Source of the DNA: Alteromonas sp. M12
Lineage (GTDB): Bacteria; Pseudomonadota; Gammaproteobacteria; Enterobacterales; Alteromonadaceae
DNA length: 64,000 nt
Assembly: GCF_037478005.1 (NCBI RefSeq)
Contig: NZ_CP144164.1
Coordinates: 3,038,001-3,102,000 of the forward strand
Direction: 5' to 3'
Below, piece after piece: positions 1 to 9,044 of the stretch. Positions within the stretch are counted from its first letter, which is position 1, and each line of letters opens with the position of its first letter. The notes under the pieces were generated by a model. That model saw only the letters and a program-made list of their open reading frames with translations. It did no database searches and was not told where the DNA came from. The translations under genes and the position numbers were made by a program.

Positions 1-1
1 T

Positions 2-409
2 GTTTCGGCTACGGAGAATATTAGTAATCGTCGACAAACAACAAATAGTTTTTTTATTAGCATTAACACCATCATTGTTTCGTTTGTAAGCTACTTCAAC
101 TTTCAAGGTGACGATAAAGTCATTTCCTTAGTCATACTGTCAATTGCTGGCATAATCGCAAGTTTCATGTGGCGTCAGTTGATCCTATTATATAAAGCAC
201 TTAATTCTGCAAAATTTTTAGTAATACTGGAAATAGAAAAGCAACTGCCTTTAGCACCTTATACAGCCGAGTGGCAAGCCTTAGAAGAGGGGCAAAATAA
301 ACAGAAATACAAACCTTTCACGTCCATTGAGTCTCAAGTACCTATTATTTTTATGGTGCTACATTTATTGGTTGCTTTTTTTAACTTAAATACGTTTCTA
401 AACAGCTAA
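2..409 (+). CDS. RipA-like octameric membrane protein, 5' truncated
   Basis: The reading frame is open from base 2, so the gene starts outside the window; 135 C-terminal residues are visible. An N-terminal stretch with the pattern SATENISNRRQTTNSFF leads into a first hydrophobic segment (INTIIVSFVSYF). A second follows (VISLVILSIAGIIASFMW), then a cytoplasmic-looking part (YKALNSAKFLVILEIEKQLP, PYTAEWQAL), and a last hydrophobic segment at the C terminus. From memory this resembles the RipA family, named after a Francisella inner-membrane protein needed for intracellular growth; homologues are often small membrane proteins of unclear function. The stop lies 4 bases before the start of the ankyrin/TIR-like gene, so the two are almost certainly co-transcribed. 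An internal ATG at 167 would give only a fragment and is not the real start. Confidence 0.75.
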   Translation, partial: VSATENISNRRQTTNSFFISINTIIVSFVSYFNFQGDDKVISLVILSIAGIIASFMWRQLILLYKALNSAKFLVILEIEKQLPLAPYTAEWQALEEGQNKQKYKPFTSIESQVPIIFMVLHLLVAFFNLNTFLNS

Positions 410-413
410 CTAT

Positions 414-2231
414 ATGTTTGATCTTCTGTTTAAAACAAAAAAAGATGAAGAACAGATGGATCAAAATCACGCCCCCATATTCTGTGCAATAACACAAAAT
501 AACCTCGTTGAACTTAAAGATTTAATCTCAGACCCAACAGCAATATCAGTAAAAAATGTGACAGGTCAAAGCCCCTTGATATTTGCGTGTGAACGGGGCA
601 ATCAACAAGCGCTGGATATTCTATTAACAATTGAACACGATATTGAAGAACAAGACTTTTTCGGGTTTACACCACTAATGACCGCTTGCAAACACAAACA
701 GATAGATATCGTAAAAAGACTATTGGCAGCAGGAGCTAAACCGAACACAGCTAACTTGTTAGGCAGAACAGCGCTCATGTTATCTTGTGCTAAAGGTGAA
801 ATCGAGACTGTAAAACTGCTCCTTGAAAATGGTGCGAACGCTAATCAAACTGACAGCAACGGTCGTAGGGTAATAGATTACGTTGGTAGCCAAAAAATAG
901 GTAAATTAAAGTCCTATAAAATAATCAAGATTATTAGCAACGCGCCTGGATTTTATCAAAAAACCAAGACCAAAAAGACCAAACCAGCGCTATCCTTCGC
1001 TGAATTAATCGGCAAACATGCTAAAAATAATATAGGACTCGATATTGGCGTTTTCATCATGATTCATAGTTTTGTTATGTTCAGCATGAATTTCGACAGT
1101 AAAAGTATTGTGTTTTTAAGCGAAGTAAACACTAAATACCTGAGTTCAATTTTTGTAATCTTGCCTTTTTTACATCTTATTTTTATGCTCTATTATTTCT
1201 TTCCTGCCTACAAAATTATTAAATTTAAACCTTCAGATGCATCAAATAACAGACTGAACAATCCCCTACCGTCCGCTCATCAATATGCAAGTAATACAGA
1301 ATATATTCAAACGCTATTGGATTTTGGTTTTCACAGCCTGACTAACAAATTTACCCATATTACTGATTCATCCGTTATCCGCTTAGCGCAATTAAACATG
1401 CTGTTTCCCAGTGCTGTGCTGCTGCTGGCAATACTCAATGGCGTAATGATGGCGTTTGACTATTATGACTTTCTAGTTGATTGCGCTTTAGCCGCTCTGT
1501 TTATATGTTTATTGGGTATTTATTTTGAATACAAAAGAAGAAAACAAGCGCTTATGTGTATCCATAAAAAGTTAGACAAAGCGGCAAGTGATATGTTGTT
1601 GACTCAGCAAAAAAGAGATGACGTCCCCCCAAAAGAATTTATTTTGTACTTAAGAGCGTTTGAAACCACTGGTGCATTAAAGGTAGGTGACACAGATTTC
1701 GAAACCGCTATTACGCATTTTTTGTCCCCGCATATTTTGGTCGTTACCTTTGGCGTACCTGGTGAATTTGCAGGGGCAGCTAGAGTGCAAAGTACAGAAG
1801 AAAAATGGCAGTCTAACGTCTTAGATTTAATGCACAGGGCTACACACATTTTAATGCTTCCCTCTGACCGACCGGGTACTTTATGGGAAGCTGCAGAACT
1901 TAAAAAGCATCAACTACTGTTTAAAACCACCTTTGTGATGCTGCCAGAAATTCAATTACAATCCGCAAAGTACTCTGAATTGTGGCAACGAGCCTATGCT
2001 GCTTTTCAACCTATTGGCCTTAATATTCCACAACATATGTTTAAAGGTTTAGTATTTAATCTAAATCCAGTAGGCCACCTACAACATTATTCCATTTTAC
2101 AAGAGGCGGATTTATTCATTAAACAATTTTCCGCTTCAGCAGGTGGAGACGGCAATGGAGAGGGCGATGGCGAAGGGGGAAGCGAAGGTGATGGCGGCGG
2201 AGATGGGGGCGGAGGCGACGGAGGTGGTTGA
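414..2231 (+). CDS. Ankyrin-repeat, multi-membrane protein with C-terminal TIR-like domain and Gly/Asp tail
   Basis: 605 residues. Residues about 45-155 hold three ankyrin repeats (e.g. TPLMTACKHKQIDIVKRLL and TALMLSCAKGEIETVKLLL). Four hydrophobic segments follow at about 205-230, 240-268, 322-345 and 350-370. A cytosolic alpha/beta domain at about 400-560 begins with EFILYLRAFETTG and carries VTFGVPGEFAGAARV, a W-rich helix and LWEAAELKKHQL. The last motif recalls the catalytic-glutamate helix of TIR domains, but that assignment is an inference. The last 33 residues are almost only G, D, E and S. The gene starts 4 bases after the RipA-like gene and has no clear Shine-Dalgarno sequence, which fits translational coupling. 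The architecture (protein-binding repeats, membrane anchor, possible nucleotide-hydrolase domain) suggests a membrane-tethered sensor or effector. I do not know a characterised homologue. Confidence 0.7.
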   Translation: MFDLLFKTKKDEEQMDQNHAPIFCAITQNNLVELKDLISDPTAISVKNVTGQSPLIFACERGNQQALDILLTIEHDIEEQDFFGFTPLMTACKHKQIDIVKRLLAAGAKPNTANLLGRTALMLSCAKGEIETVKLLLENGANANQTDSNGRRVIDYVGSQKIGKLKSYKIIKIISNAPGFYQKTKTKKTKPALSFAELIGKHAKNNIGLDIGVFIMIHSFVMFSMNFDSKSIVFLSEVNTKYLSSIFVILPFLHLIFMLYYFFPAYKIIKFKPSDASNNRLNNPLPSAHQYASNTEYIQTLLDFGFHSLTNKFTHITDSSVIRLAQLNMLFPSAVLLLAILNGVMMAFDYYDFLVDCALAALFICLLGIYFEYKRRKQALMCIHKKLDKAASDMLLTQQKRDDVPPKEFILYLRAFETTGALKVGDTDFETAITHFLSPHILVVTFGVPGEFAGAARVQSTEEKWQSNVLDLMHRATHILMLPSDRPGTLWEAAELKKHQLLFKTTFVMLPEIQLQSAKYSELWQRAYAAFQPIGLNIPQHMFKGLVFNLNPVGHLQHYSILQEADLFIKQFSASAGGDGNGEGDGEGGSEGDGGGDGGGGDGGG

Positions 2232-2233
2232 AC

Positions 2234-2665
2234 ATGGATAATGATTTATTAACCGCTTACAAAAATGCTGAATATGTTGTTTTTGCTGATGGATTAGCAG
2301 ATAACCAGTTTGTTATGTTGGTCGATAAATACTGTGACGCCTTACAACGATTAATGTATCAAAAAGACTGCAAACAAGCGGCGTTCATCACCGCATACAA
2401 TCCTCGTAGCCACTTACTCCCAGAGTCCCAAAACCGCAATGCACACACCCACTTAAAAAACCAAATACAGCAATTGGGTTTCAAATTCATCAACGGCCAA
2501 GGACAGGATCCAAAAGGACATTGGCCTGCTGAAAAAAGCCTGCTAGTACTCAATATTGATAAACACCAGGCCATGAATATAGCTAAACAATGGGGTCAGA
2601 ATGCGCTGATCTGGATTGAAGACGACGCCATTCCAAATTTACTTTTGATAGAGCACTTTTGCTAG
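2234..2665 (+). CDS. DUF3293 family protein
   Basis: 143 residues from ATG 2234. The pattern AAFITAYNPRS, then ESQNRNAHTHLKNQI, GQGQDPKGHWPAEKSLLVL and a C-terminal WGQNALIWIEDD matches the DUF3293 family as I recall it: small cytosolic proteins of unknown function. A TTG at 2228 would overlap the upstream stop. ATG 2234 is preferred because GGAGGT at 2220-2225 lies 8 bases before it. That ribosome binding site is itself part of the codons for the Gly-rich tail of the preceding gene, so translation is likely coupled. Third gene of the unit; functional link to its neighbours is by position only. Confidence 0.8.
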   Translation: MDNDLLTAYKNAEYVVFADGLADNQFVMLVDKYCDALQRLMYQKDCKQAAFITAYNPRSHLLPESQNRNAHTHLKNQIQQLGFKFINGQGQDPKGHWPAEKSLLVLNIDKHQAMNIAKQWGQNALIWIEDDAIPNLLLIEHFC

Positions 2666-2864
2666 ATCACTTTTACTAGATTACCTGAGCCGTTAAGTTT
2701 TTCATCGGTACCTCCCCTGTCGATTTTTTCGTTGAGCGAGCGGTTTATCTATCCTAGTTGGCCGCCATTTTTTACTTAGGGAATTAATCTAACCGCACAG
2801 CAAACATCACTTCCAACTCAGTACCTTCATTACTGCGAGCACAACACTAACATCGCATACTAAT

Positions 2865-2883
2865 AACAATGATTATCATTTGC
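2865..2883 (+). promoter_or_regulatory. Fur box upstream of the TonB receptor
   Basis: AACAATGATTATCATTTGC matches the 19-bp Fur consensus at 14 positions by eye and contains a perfect inverted repeat AATGAT-T-ATCATT. It lies 65 bases before the receptor start, where Fur with iron would block transcription. The sequence between 2666 and 2864 shows nothing else I can identify. Confidence 0.75.
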
Positions 2884-2948
2884 AATACGTTTATCAATGG
2901 CTATAATGACCCCGCTTTATTAATCACACTTCACATTCAGAGAGCACT

Positions 2949-5084
2949 ATGAATAAAAGGCACACTTTTGCATTATCACCGTTGATGTTGGCGTTAGGCA
3001 TGCATGCGCAAGCAGCAGATTTAAACAATGAAGACACGAATAACACAGCCGAAAACGACATTGAGGTTATTCGTATTGTTGAAAGCCGCATTCAACGAAT
3101 TAGTTCTGGGGCAACAGGTTTAGGTCTAGATAGTTTTGACACCCCTCAATCTCTGTCAATCATCGAAAATGACACCATTTCGAAATACAACTTGAGTGAT
3201 ATCAATAGCTTGTTTAGACAAGTTACGGGTATCAACATTGACCAAACAGAAACAGACCGCACCTATTTTAACGCCCGCGGTTTTGACATAACCAGTATGC
3301 ATGTAGACGGCTCGGGAATCCCTTTTGGTGATATTTTCGTGGGCGATCTTGATACCGCTATTTATGAAAAGGTGGAGTTTATTCGCGGCTCTAACGGGCT
3401 GATAACCGGCTTAGGCAACCCGTCAGGTACGGTAAACTACGTTAGAAAACGCCCAAGTAATGATCCCCAAGCAAGTGTTGCCGTTACCCTAGGCCGTTGG
3501 TCAAATATGCGCGCAGTTGTGGATGTATCAACGCCATTAACTGAATCAGGAAGCTGGGCCGCCCGCGCAGTTGTCGTTCATCAAGACAAACAAAGCTGGT
3601 TGGATCGCTACGAGAATAACCGCACAGTTGTATACGGTGTTGTTGATGGTCAAATTAACGATGATGTCACTCTTACTTTTGGCTACACCTATCAAGATAA
3701 CAACAGTGATGGCGTGACTTGGGGTGCGGTTCCAATGATTTATTCAGATGGTACCCAAACTGATTTTGCGGTTTCTGAGTCCACCAGCATGAACTGGACG
3801 TATTGGGATACCTTGAATGAAACTGCGTTTGCAGAATTAAGTTGGTACATCACTGATGATCTCAATTTCACCAGTAAGCTGAACTACACCAAATACGAAG
3901 ATAACTCTGAGCTATTTTATGCTTATTCCAATACTGGCTTAGATCACGAAACAGGTTTAGGCATGTTGGGTTACCCCGGCAAGTTTTACGCAGAAGACGA
4001 TATCTTAATTTGGGACAATACCTTACAAGGCACGTTTCAAGCTTGGGGGATGGAACATTCGTTCAATCTAGGGGTTAGCCTCGCCGACTCTGAAACTCTC
4101 GATTTAGATTCCGGCGCACTGAGCGGTTTCGACGTTATGCCTGCCCTACCCGGCTGGACGGGAACCGAAGTGGCAAGACCTGACTGGGCAGAACCTTATC
4201 AAGCTGGCTATACAGACGTCACCTTAAATCGTTTTTACGGCTCAATTCAACTAGCCGTTACAGAGAATTTCGATTTTGTGTTAGGCGCAAGTTTTGTTGA
4301 TTATGAAAACGAAGGGGAATCTTGGGGCGCATCCACTTCTACCACTGAAGATGGCACCAGCCCATATATTGGTTTTACTTGGGAAGCGATGGAAGGTCTA
4401 AATGTTTATGGCAGTTACAGCGACATTTATCAACCTCAGTATTATCTAAACGAAGATCTTGAGCCCCTAGGCTCTGCTGAAGGTCGTAGTTATGAAATGG
4501 GCATTAAAAAACGTTTTGAACACAACTTATTAGTCAGTTTAGCCGTTTTTCGCACCGAACAGGAAAACCTGTATGAATTTATCGAATATGGCGACGGTGA
4601 CGGCGTTGACGATGATGATTATTCAGATGACTTTGATTATTCACTGTATCGCGGTGTAAACGTCGACTCTAATGGTTTTGAGTTAGAAGTGTCAGGTCAG
4701 GTTTCAGAGGAGTGGACACTCCAAGGTGGCTTTACCGCGTTAACCATGGACGATGAAAACGGTGATGAAGCTCGCACATTTATTCCGCGCAGAACCTTGA
4801 AGTTAATGGCTGACTACTCACCGACTTGGCAAGAAAAACTCAATGCCGGTATTTCTGTTCGTTGGCAAAGCGAAATGTATTACCAAACAGGTTTCGGACG
4901 CATTACTCAAGACGCCTATGCGCTTATTGGTGGCTATGTGCAGTACCGATTCAACGAGCAAGTGTCACTTAGTCTGAACCTAGACAACATTACAGATGAA
5001 AAATACCTTAGCTCTGTTCGAACCGACCAAGCGTTTTATGGTTCACCAACTGACTATAGCCTAACCTTGCGTTGGGGCTTTTAA
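2949..5084 (+). CDS. TonB-dependent siderophore receptor
   Basis: 711 residues, the usual length for a ferric-siderophore receptor. A signal peptide ends near AQAAD (about residue 23). A TonB-box-like stretch (IEVIRIVES) follows, then the plug domain (DTPQSLSIIEND, FNARGF, EKVEFIRGSNGLITG, PSGTVNYVRKRP) and a 22-strand-type barrel ending in LTLRWGF with a terminal aromatic residue. It imports a ferric siderophore across the outer membrane using TonB-ExbBD energy; the ligand cannot be read from sequence. A Fur box precedes it and a hairpin terminator follows. The PepSY/DUF genes downstream are a common companion set in iron-uptake loci. The short acidic run DGDGVDDDDYSDDFD around residue 550 lies in an extracellular loop. 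Confidence 0.93.
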   Translation: MNKRHTFALSPLMLALGMHAQAADLNNEDTNNTAENDIEVIRIVESRIQRISSGATGLGLDSFDTPQSLSIIENDTISKYNLSDINSLFRQVTGINIDQTETDRTYFNARGFDITSMHVDGSGIPFGDIFVGDLDTAIYEKVEFIRGSNGLITGLGNPSGTVNYVRKRPSNDPQASVAVTLGRWSNMRAVVDVSTPLTESGSWAARAVVVHQDKQSWLDRYENNRTVVYGVVDGQINDDVTLTFGYTYQDNNSDGVTWGAVPMIYSDGTQTDFAVSESTSMNWTYWDTLNETAFAELSWYITDDLNFTSKLNYTKYEDNSELFYAYSNTGLDHETGLGMLGYPGKFYAEDDILIWDNTLQGTFQAWGMEHSFNLGVSLADSETLDLDSGALSGFDVMPALPGWTGTEVARPDWAEPYQAGYTDVTLNRFYGSIQLAVTENFDFVLGASFVDYENEGESWGASTSTTEDGTSPYIGFTWEAMEGLNVYGSYSDIYQPQYYLNEDLEPLGSAEGRSYEMGIKKRFEHNLLVSLAVFRTEQENLYEFIEYGDGDGVDDDDYSDDFDYSLYRGVNVDSNGFELEVSGQVSEEWTLQGGFTALTMDDENGDEARTFIPRRTLKLMADYSPTWQEKLNAGISVRWQSEMYYQTGFGRITQDAYALIGGYVQYRFNEQVSLSLNLDNITDEKYLSSVRTDQAFYGSPTDYSLTLRWGF

Positions 5085-5095
5085 TAGCGCTACAA

Positions 5096-5130
5096 AAAGA
5101 AGCTTATGTAACCAATAGGCTTCTTTTTTC
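5096..5130 (+). terminator. Rho-independent terminator after the TonB receptor
   Basis: AAGAAGC at 5097-5103 pairs with GCTTCTT at 5119-5125 across a 15-base loop and runs into a T-tract at 5124-5129. It lies 12 bases after the receptor stop and may uncouple the receptor from the small genes downstream. Confidence 0.7.
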
Positions 5131-5186
5131 GTTCCTAATTGGGCACAAAAAGCGTGTTTCATATTAGCTAAAATTGGAAACAAATC

Positions 5187-5471
5187 ATGAGTACATCATC
5201 TTTGAAATTTCTTAAAAACAGACGTTTTTGGCTAAGCGGGCCCGCTACTCTTGTGGTCTCTTTGCTATTTATGCTCGCCATGGCTGTCTGGTTCCCACCT
5301 GGAGCAGGCCATGTGAATAACATCATGATGCCTATGTTTATGTTTCCGCTCATTTGGGCGATTTTGTTTTTTTACACTTACCTGACAACAAACCTGCAAA
5401 AAGCCCAATGGCTGCTTGCCACATTATTTGTTGCCAACAGTGCCATTCTTGCATTTCAATTTTTAGGTTAA
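5187..5471 (+). CDS. Small integral membrane protein of an iron-uptake locus (DUF3649-like)
   Basis: 94 residues with three hydrophobic segments (about 18-36, 45-66 and 72-92) and a short basic N terminus. It sits directly before a PepSY membrane protein and after a Fur-linked receptor. Small proteins with this position in other proteobacteria belong to DUF3649 or relatives, but the similarity here is weak and I assign it mainly by context. The stop is 5 bases before the PepSY start. Role unknown; probably an accessory to the inner-membrane reductase or transport step. Confidence 0.65.
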   Translation: MSTSSLKFLKNRRFWLSGPATLVVSLLFMLAMAVWFPPGAGHVNNIMMPMFMFPLIWAILFFYTYLTTNLQKAQWLLATLFVANSAILAFQFLG

Positions 5472-5476
5472 CCTTT

Positions 5477-7093
5477 ATGACTGACAATACTCCACCCTTG
5501 CGTTCTAAAGCTAAGGCTTTACTTAGCCTTCATTCTTGGTCTGGCATTGTATTAGGAATGTTACTTTATGCGGTTATATTTACTGGTACAGTAGCGGTGG
5601 TTGCCGATGAAATTGGCGAATGGTCAAACAGTAATTATCATAAAAATCTGTTAGTTGCCTCTGATGTCCATGCAACGGTTTCTCGTTTAGCTGACCAAAC
5701 CCCTGTAGAGTATTTAGATGAAATTTCTGCTTATGAAAACGATAGGCAACAATTGGTGTATTTCTTCCACACCCACAAGCAAAATCCATCGGGTGATATG
5801 GACGAGTATGGCGTTCAGTATTTAGTTAATTCTCAGGGTCAAACCATCTCAAAAGAAACCGGTTTTGGTAGCGAGATATTCGCCCAAGACGATACCTATG
5901 CCTTAAGTCGATTTTTAGTTTCCATACATACTGAATTGCATATTCCGGCTCCGTGGGGGCTAATACTCACCGGGATTTTAGGGCTGGCAATGTTAATTGC
6001 TTCTGTGTCTGGATTTATGATGCACCGTCATTTGTTTACCGATATGTTTTCGATTCGCAAGCAACGTGACGGCCAGCCCCTCAAACGTGACTCTCATACA
6101 GTGGCTGGCACCTGGAGTATTCCGTTCGCTGTTTTATTGGCGTTCACCGGCAGTTTTTTCAGTTTTTCCACTGCGTTTGGTTTGCCAGCCATGGGAATGG
6201 TGGCATTTGGCGGTGATCAAGAAGCATTGATGCATGCTTTGGTGGGTGAGCAACAACATAAAAGTGAAGCACCAATGACTTCTGCTAATTTTACAACTAT
6301 GGTCAGAGATGCAGCAGCACGACAATCATCAGTCCCCTCTTATTTGTCCATCTCTCATATGGGCACAGAGTCGGCCAGTTTACTGGCTTTCTTTATGCCA
6401 AATGAAGGCAAGGTTGGATACGAACAATTAGTTTATGATGGCACTAATGGTGATTTCATTGAACACAAACCCTTAGTCGGTACTGTACCCTCAGTATCAA
6501 GTGATATTTTGTCATTAATTTATCCCATTCACTTTGGCACCTTTGCCGGGCTAATGTCGAAAATTGTGTGGATAAGTCTAGGCGTAGCCGCTTGTTACGT
6601 GACTATCACAGGTCTACAACTTTATGCTCATAGAAATGAAAAAAGCCAAACCAGTTGGCGCTGGTTTAGCCGAATGTGCGTGTGGGGTTTTTATGGCCTT
6701 CCCCTGTGTTCACTAGTCAGTGCCTTTGGCTTTTTTGTTAGTGGCAATATGGGGGCGAGTCAAAGCTTATGGACCCAATATTCGTTCGTGATTGCCGCCG
6801 CATTAATTAGTTTAGTTAGCTTGTCGATGAAAAACCTCAAACAACTCAAAATTTTATTGCTGGCAGGAAATGGGATCTTCTGTTTAATATTACCGGTATT
6901 ACGCTTTAGCAGCTCACATGTAGGTTGGTTAGAGGCCTTGAAATTCAACATGATGGACATGTTGTTTATCGACTTTGCACTGTTTACCTGCGCTCTTTGG
7001 TGCTTTTTCGCCCTGCATAAAAAATGTCAACAGGAAAGCCAAGAAAGTGATGTTTGGACTCCAACCATATCTGATGTAGAGGTGAGAAAATGA
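5477..7093 (+). CDS. PepSY-associated membrane protein (putative ferric-siderophore reductase component)
   Basis: 538 residues from ATG 5477. The open frame extends upstream to 5354, but that part overlaps the preceding gene. An N-terminal membrane helix preceded by LLSLHSWSGIVLGM is the hallmark of PepSY_TM proteins. A periplasmic PepSY region follows, then SRFLVSIHTELHIP with conserved histidines, further helices with GFMMHRHL, SHTVAGTW and a HFGTFAG segment, and several C-terminal helices. Family members are linked to iron-siderophore reduction or uptake in the inner membrane. Neighbours support this: receptor upstream, small membrane proteins on both sides, ATGA overlap with the next gene. 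Confidence 0.85.
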   Translation: MTDNTPPLRSKAKALLSLHSWSGIVLGMLLYAVIFTGTVAVVADEIGEWSNSNYHKNLLVASDVHATVSRLADQTPVEYLDEISAYENDRQQLVYFFHTHKQNPSGDMDEYGVQYLVNSQGQTISKETGFGSEIFAQDDTYALSRFLVSIHTELHIPAPWGLILTGILGLAMLIASVSGFMMHRHLFTDMFSIRKQRDGQPLKRDSHTVAGTWSIPFAVLLAFTGSFFSFSTAFGLPAMGMVAFGGDQEALMHALVGEQQHKSEAPMTSANFTTMVRDAAARQSSVPSYLSISHMGTESASLLAFFMPNEGKVGYEQLVYDGTNGDFIEHKPLVGTVPSVSSDILSLIYPIHFGTFAGLMSKIVWISLGVAACYVTITGLQLYAHRNEKSQTSWRWFSRMCVWGFYGLPLCSLVSAFGFFVSGNMGASQSLWTQYSFVIAAALISLVSLSMKNLKQLKILLLAGNGIFCLILPVLRFSSSHVGWLEALKFNMMDMLFIDFALFTCALWCFFALHKKCQQESQESDVWTPTISDVEVRK

Positions 7094-7377
7094 ACCATTT
7101 AATTATGACCCTGCCTTTTATCGCGTTCAGCTTACTGGTTATTTTTTTGCTTGCCCTCTCCGACCCAAGGCGCAAGCAACTGTCCAACAAAACCAACAAC
7201 AAAACGTCCCGCAGCTTAACCTTATCACCTATGCACAGAAAATTTCTTGCGTGGAGTTTAGCTCTGCCATTTATTCCGCTAATAATCATGAGCAATTATG
7301 CCGGCATATTGATGTATTCAGGGGCTGTAACAACAATAGGTTGGATGGTATCTGAACTGCCCGCCTCAGTGGTTTAA
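7090..7377 (+). CDS. Small membrane protein, DUF3325-like
   Basis: 95 residues, two to three hydrophobic segments (about 4-22, 53-70 and 73-90) separated by a basic loop (DPRRKQLSNKTNNKTSR). The start overlaps the PepSY stop as ATGA, so the genes are translationally coupled. DUF3325 proteins occupy this place in similar PepSY/TonB-receptor clusters, and the size and topology fit, but the sequence match is only moderate. Last gene of the iron cluster. Confidence 0.65.
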   Translation: MNHLIMTLPFIAFSLLVIFLLALSDPRRKQLSNKTNNKTSRSLTLSPMHRKFLAWSLALPFIPLIIMSNYAGILMYSGAVTTIGWMVSELPASVV

Positions 7378-7400
7378 ATCAATGATGAAATATAAGCAAG

Positions 7401-7434
7401 CTCGCAAAACTAAAACATCTAAGAGGCGAGTTTT
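7401..7434 (+). terminator. Possible weak terminator after the iron cluster
   Basis: CTCGC at 7401-7405 pairs with GCGAG at 7426-7430 followed by TTTT. The stem is short and the loop 20 bases, so support is modest. It lies between convergent genes. Confidence 0.3.
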
Positions 7435-7450
7435 AAACTTATTATGAAAA

Positions 7451-8662
7451 TTAACGTTTAACCTGGAGTTCTGATATTACTAAATTTCGGCCTCGTTCTT
7501 TTGCCACAAAAAGCGCGGTATCGGCTCTAGCTATGACTGATTTCAATGAGTCGTCTTGCTCACTAAATTGTGCAACGCCTGTTGAAATAGTGAATTGAAT
7601 TTCGCCCTTAGAAGTGTTCATAGTATTTTGCTGGGTAAGTACCCGCAAGCGTTCAGCAAATTGAATAGCCCCAGCGATTTCTGTATCAGCTAATATCATC
7701 GCAAACTCTTCACCGCCAATACGGCCGATGATGTCGGAGGAGCGTGATATTGAGGTTAACACCTCGCCCATCTCTTTTAGCGCGATATCACCTATTTCAT
7801 GGCCGTAGTTGTCATTGATGTCTTTAAACTTATCGATATCAAAGGTGACCACACAAAACGAGCTAGCATGTCGTTTGGCTTGTAAATAAAGTTGTTCACC
7901 GGCTGAGAAAAAAGCGCGTCTGTTAGGTAATTGGGTCAACTCGTCAGTCATGGCAAGTTGCTCTGCTGTTTGTTTGGCGTATTGTAGTTCTTTGGTTTGT
8001 TCTCTAACTTCTATTTCCAAGCGCTTATTATAATCTTCTAATTGAATAGCCATATCTTCTTTGTGCTTAAGGTAGTCAGCTTGTTTAATTGCTATTTCCA
8101 TAAACTCAGCTATTTCGGACACCATTTTAATCTCTTCGACAGTCCACTCATGCTTTTCGCTTGAGTCCAAACAAAACAAGCCTACTACCCCTTTGTTATG
8201 ACTAACCGGAACGTCTAAAACTGCGCGAGTATTGCCCTTTGTCATTGGCTCCTGTAATGGTAAAAAACGGTGGTCAGTTAATACGTCGGAAACGGCTAAT
8301 AGTTTGAACTGGTTTAGTTCTTTCAAATAATCTGGCGCTATATTAAGGTCACTTTCTAGCCCCTCGATGTTAGGCATATGTTTTGGAGTAGAACAACGCC
8401 AAATTTTGAGAATACCTTGCTCAGAAACAGTTGAATAGGACACGCGATACAACGGGTATCTTTTGGCTAATTCTTCTAACGCAATTTGAATAATTCTCTC
8501 TGAAGACATGCCGGCATTAATACTTTTAACAATTTGACCAATAGTTTTGTATCTGTCTCGATTGTGTCTTAATTGAATAACTTCACTGCGATATTTCATC
8601 AGTTGTAGGCCAACGAAAAGGACCGAGATTAACAGAATGATAAAAATTATATAAACAACCAA
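7451..8662 (-). CDS. Diguanylate cyclase with N-terminal membrane helix, GAF and GGDEF domains
   Basis: 403 residues. One transmembrane helix at about 2-22, a GAF domain at about 35-195 (DVPVSHNKGVVGLFCLDS), a short coiled linker, then a GGDEF domain at about 235-400. The active site reads GGEEF, and an RSSD inhibitory site lies five residues before it, so c-di-GMP synthesis with product inhibition is expected. The start is TTG at 8662, supported by GAGGA nine bases upstream; the first internal ATG would lose the membrane helix. It is divergent from the porin/phosphate-binding-like pair, and the paralogous copy of that pair also neighbours a c-di-GMP enzyme. Confidence 0.88.
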   Translation of the reverse strand: MVVYIIFIILLISVLFVGLQLMKYRSEVIQLRHNRDRYKTIGQIVKSINAGMSSERIIQIALEELAKRYPLYRVSYSTVSEQGILKIWRCSTPKHMPNIEGLESDLNIAPDYLKELNQFKLLAVSDVLTDHRFLPLQEPMTKGNTRAVLDVPVSHNKGVVGLFCLDSSEKHEWTVEEIKMVSEIAEFMEIAIKQADYLKHKEDMAIQLEDYNKRLEIEVREQTKELQYAKQTAEQLAMTDELTQLPNRRAFFSAGEQLYLQAKRHASSFCVVTFDIDKFKDINDNYGHEIGDIALKEMGEVLTSISRSSDIIGRIGGEEFAMILADTEIAGAIQFAERLRVLTQQNTMNTSKGEIQFTISTGVAQFSEQDDSLKSVIARADTALFVAKERGRNLVISELQVKR

Positions 8663-8970
8663 GAGATCGCGTCCTCAAGTTATTGGCACTTCACGAAAGA
8701 TTGTAGGAAAAGTTGTGTGCCCAGAATGCAATTTATAATCATCTCAAAAATATGAGCAGACTCAATACATATTAACTTTTTTTTAGACCGCCCGACTAAA
8801 ACTTAACGTAATTGCTGCTAAACATTTGTACCTCAAAACCCAAGCATAGCTCAAATTTAATCGTTTAAAAAAATCGTTTCAATAATCCATGCAGTTTCAA
8901 ATTTGTTGCAGTATAGGTAAAGCTCACAGTACATTTTTGCCAACTAGGATTAGTTACAATGCTAAAACGT

Positions 8971-8998
8971 TTGACACCACAACTGGCTCAAGTATTTT
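8971..8998 (+). promoter_or_regulatory. Sigma-70 promoter of the first porin pair
   Basis: TTGACA (8971-8976), 16 bases, TATTTT (8993-8998). The paralogous porin at 48869 is preceded by the same arrangement (TTGACT, 16 bases, TATTTT), which strengthens the call. The rest of the 8663-9044 gap holds no other feature I can support. Confidence 0.55.
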
Positions 8999-9044
8999 GA
9001 ACTATAGTTATTTTACCTAGCCAAAAAGATTGTAAACTTAAAAT

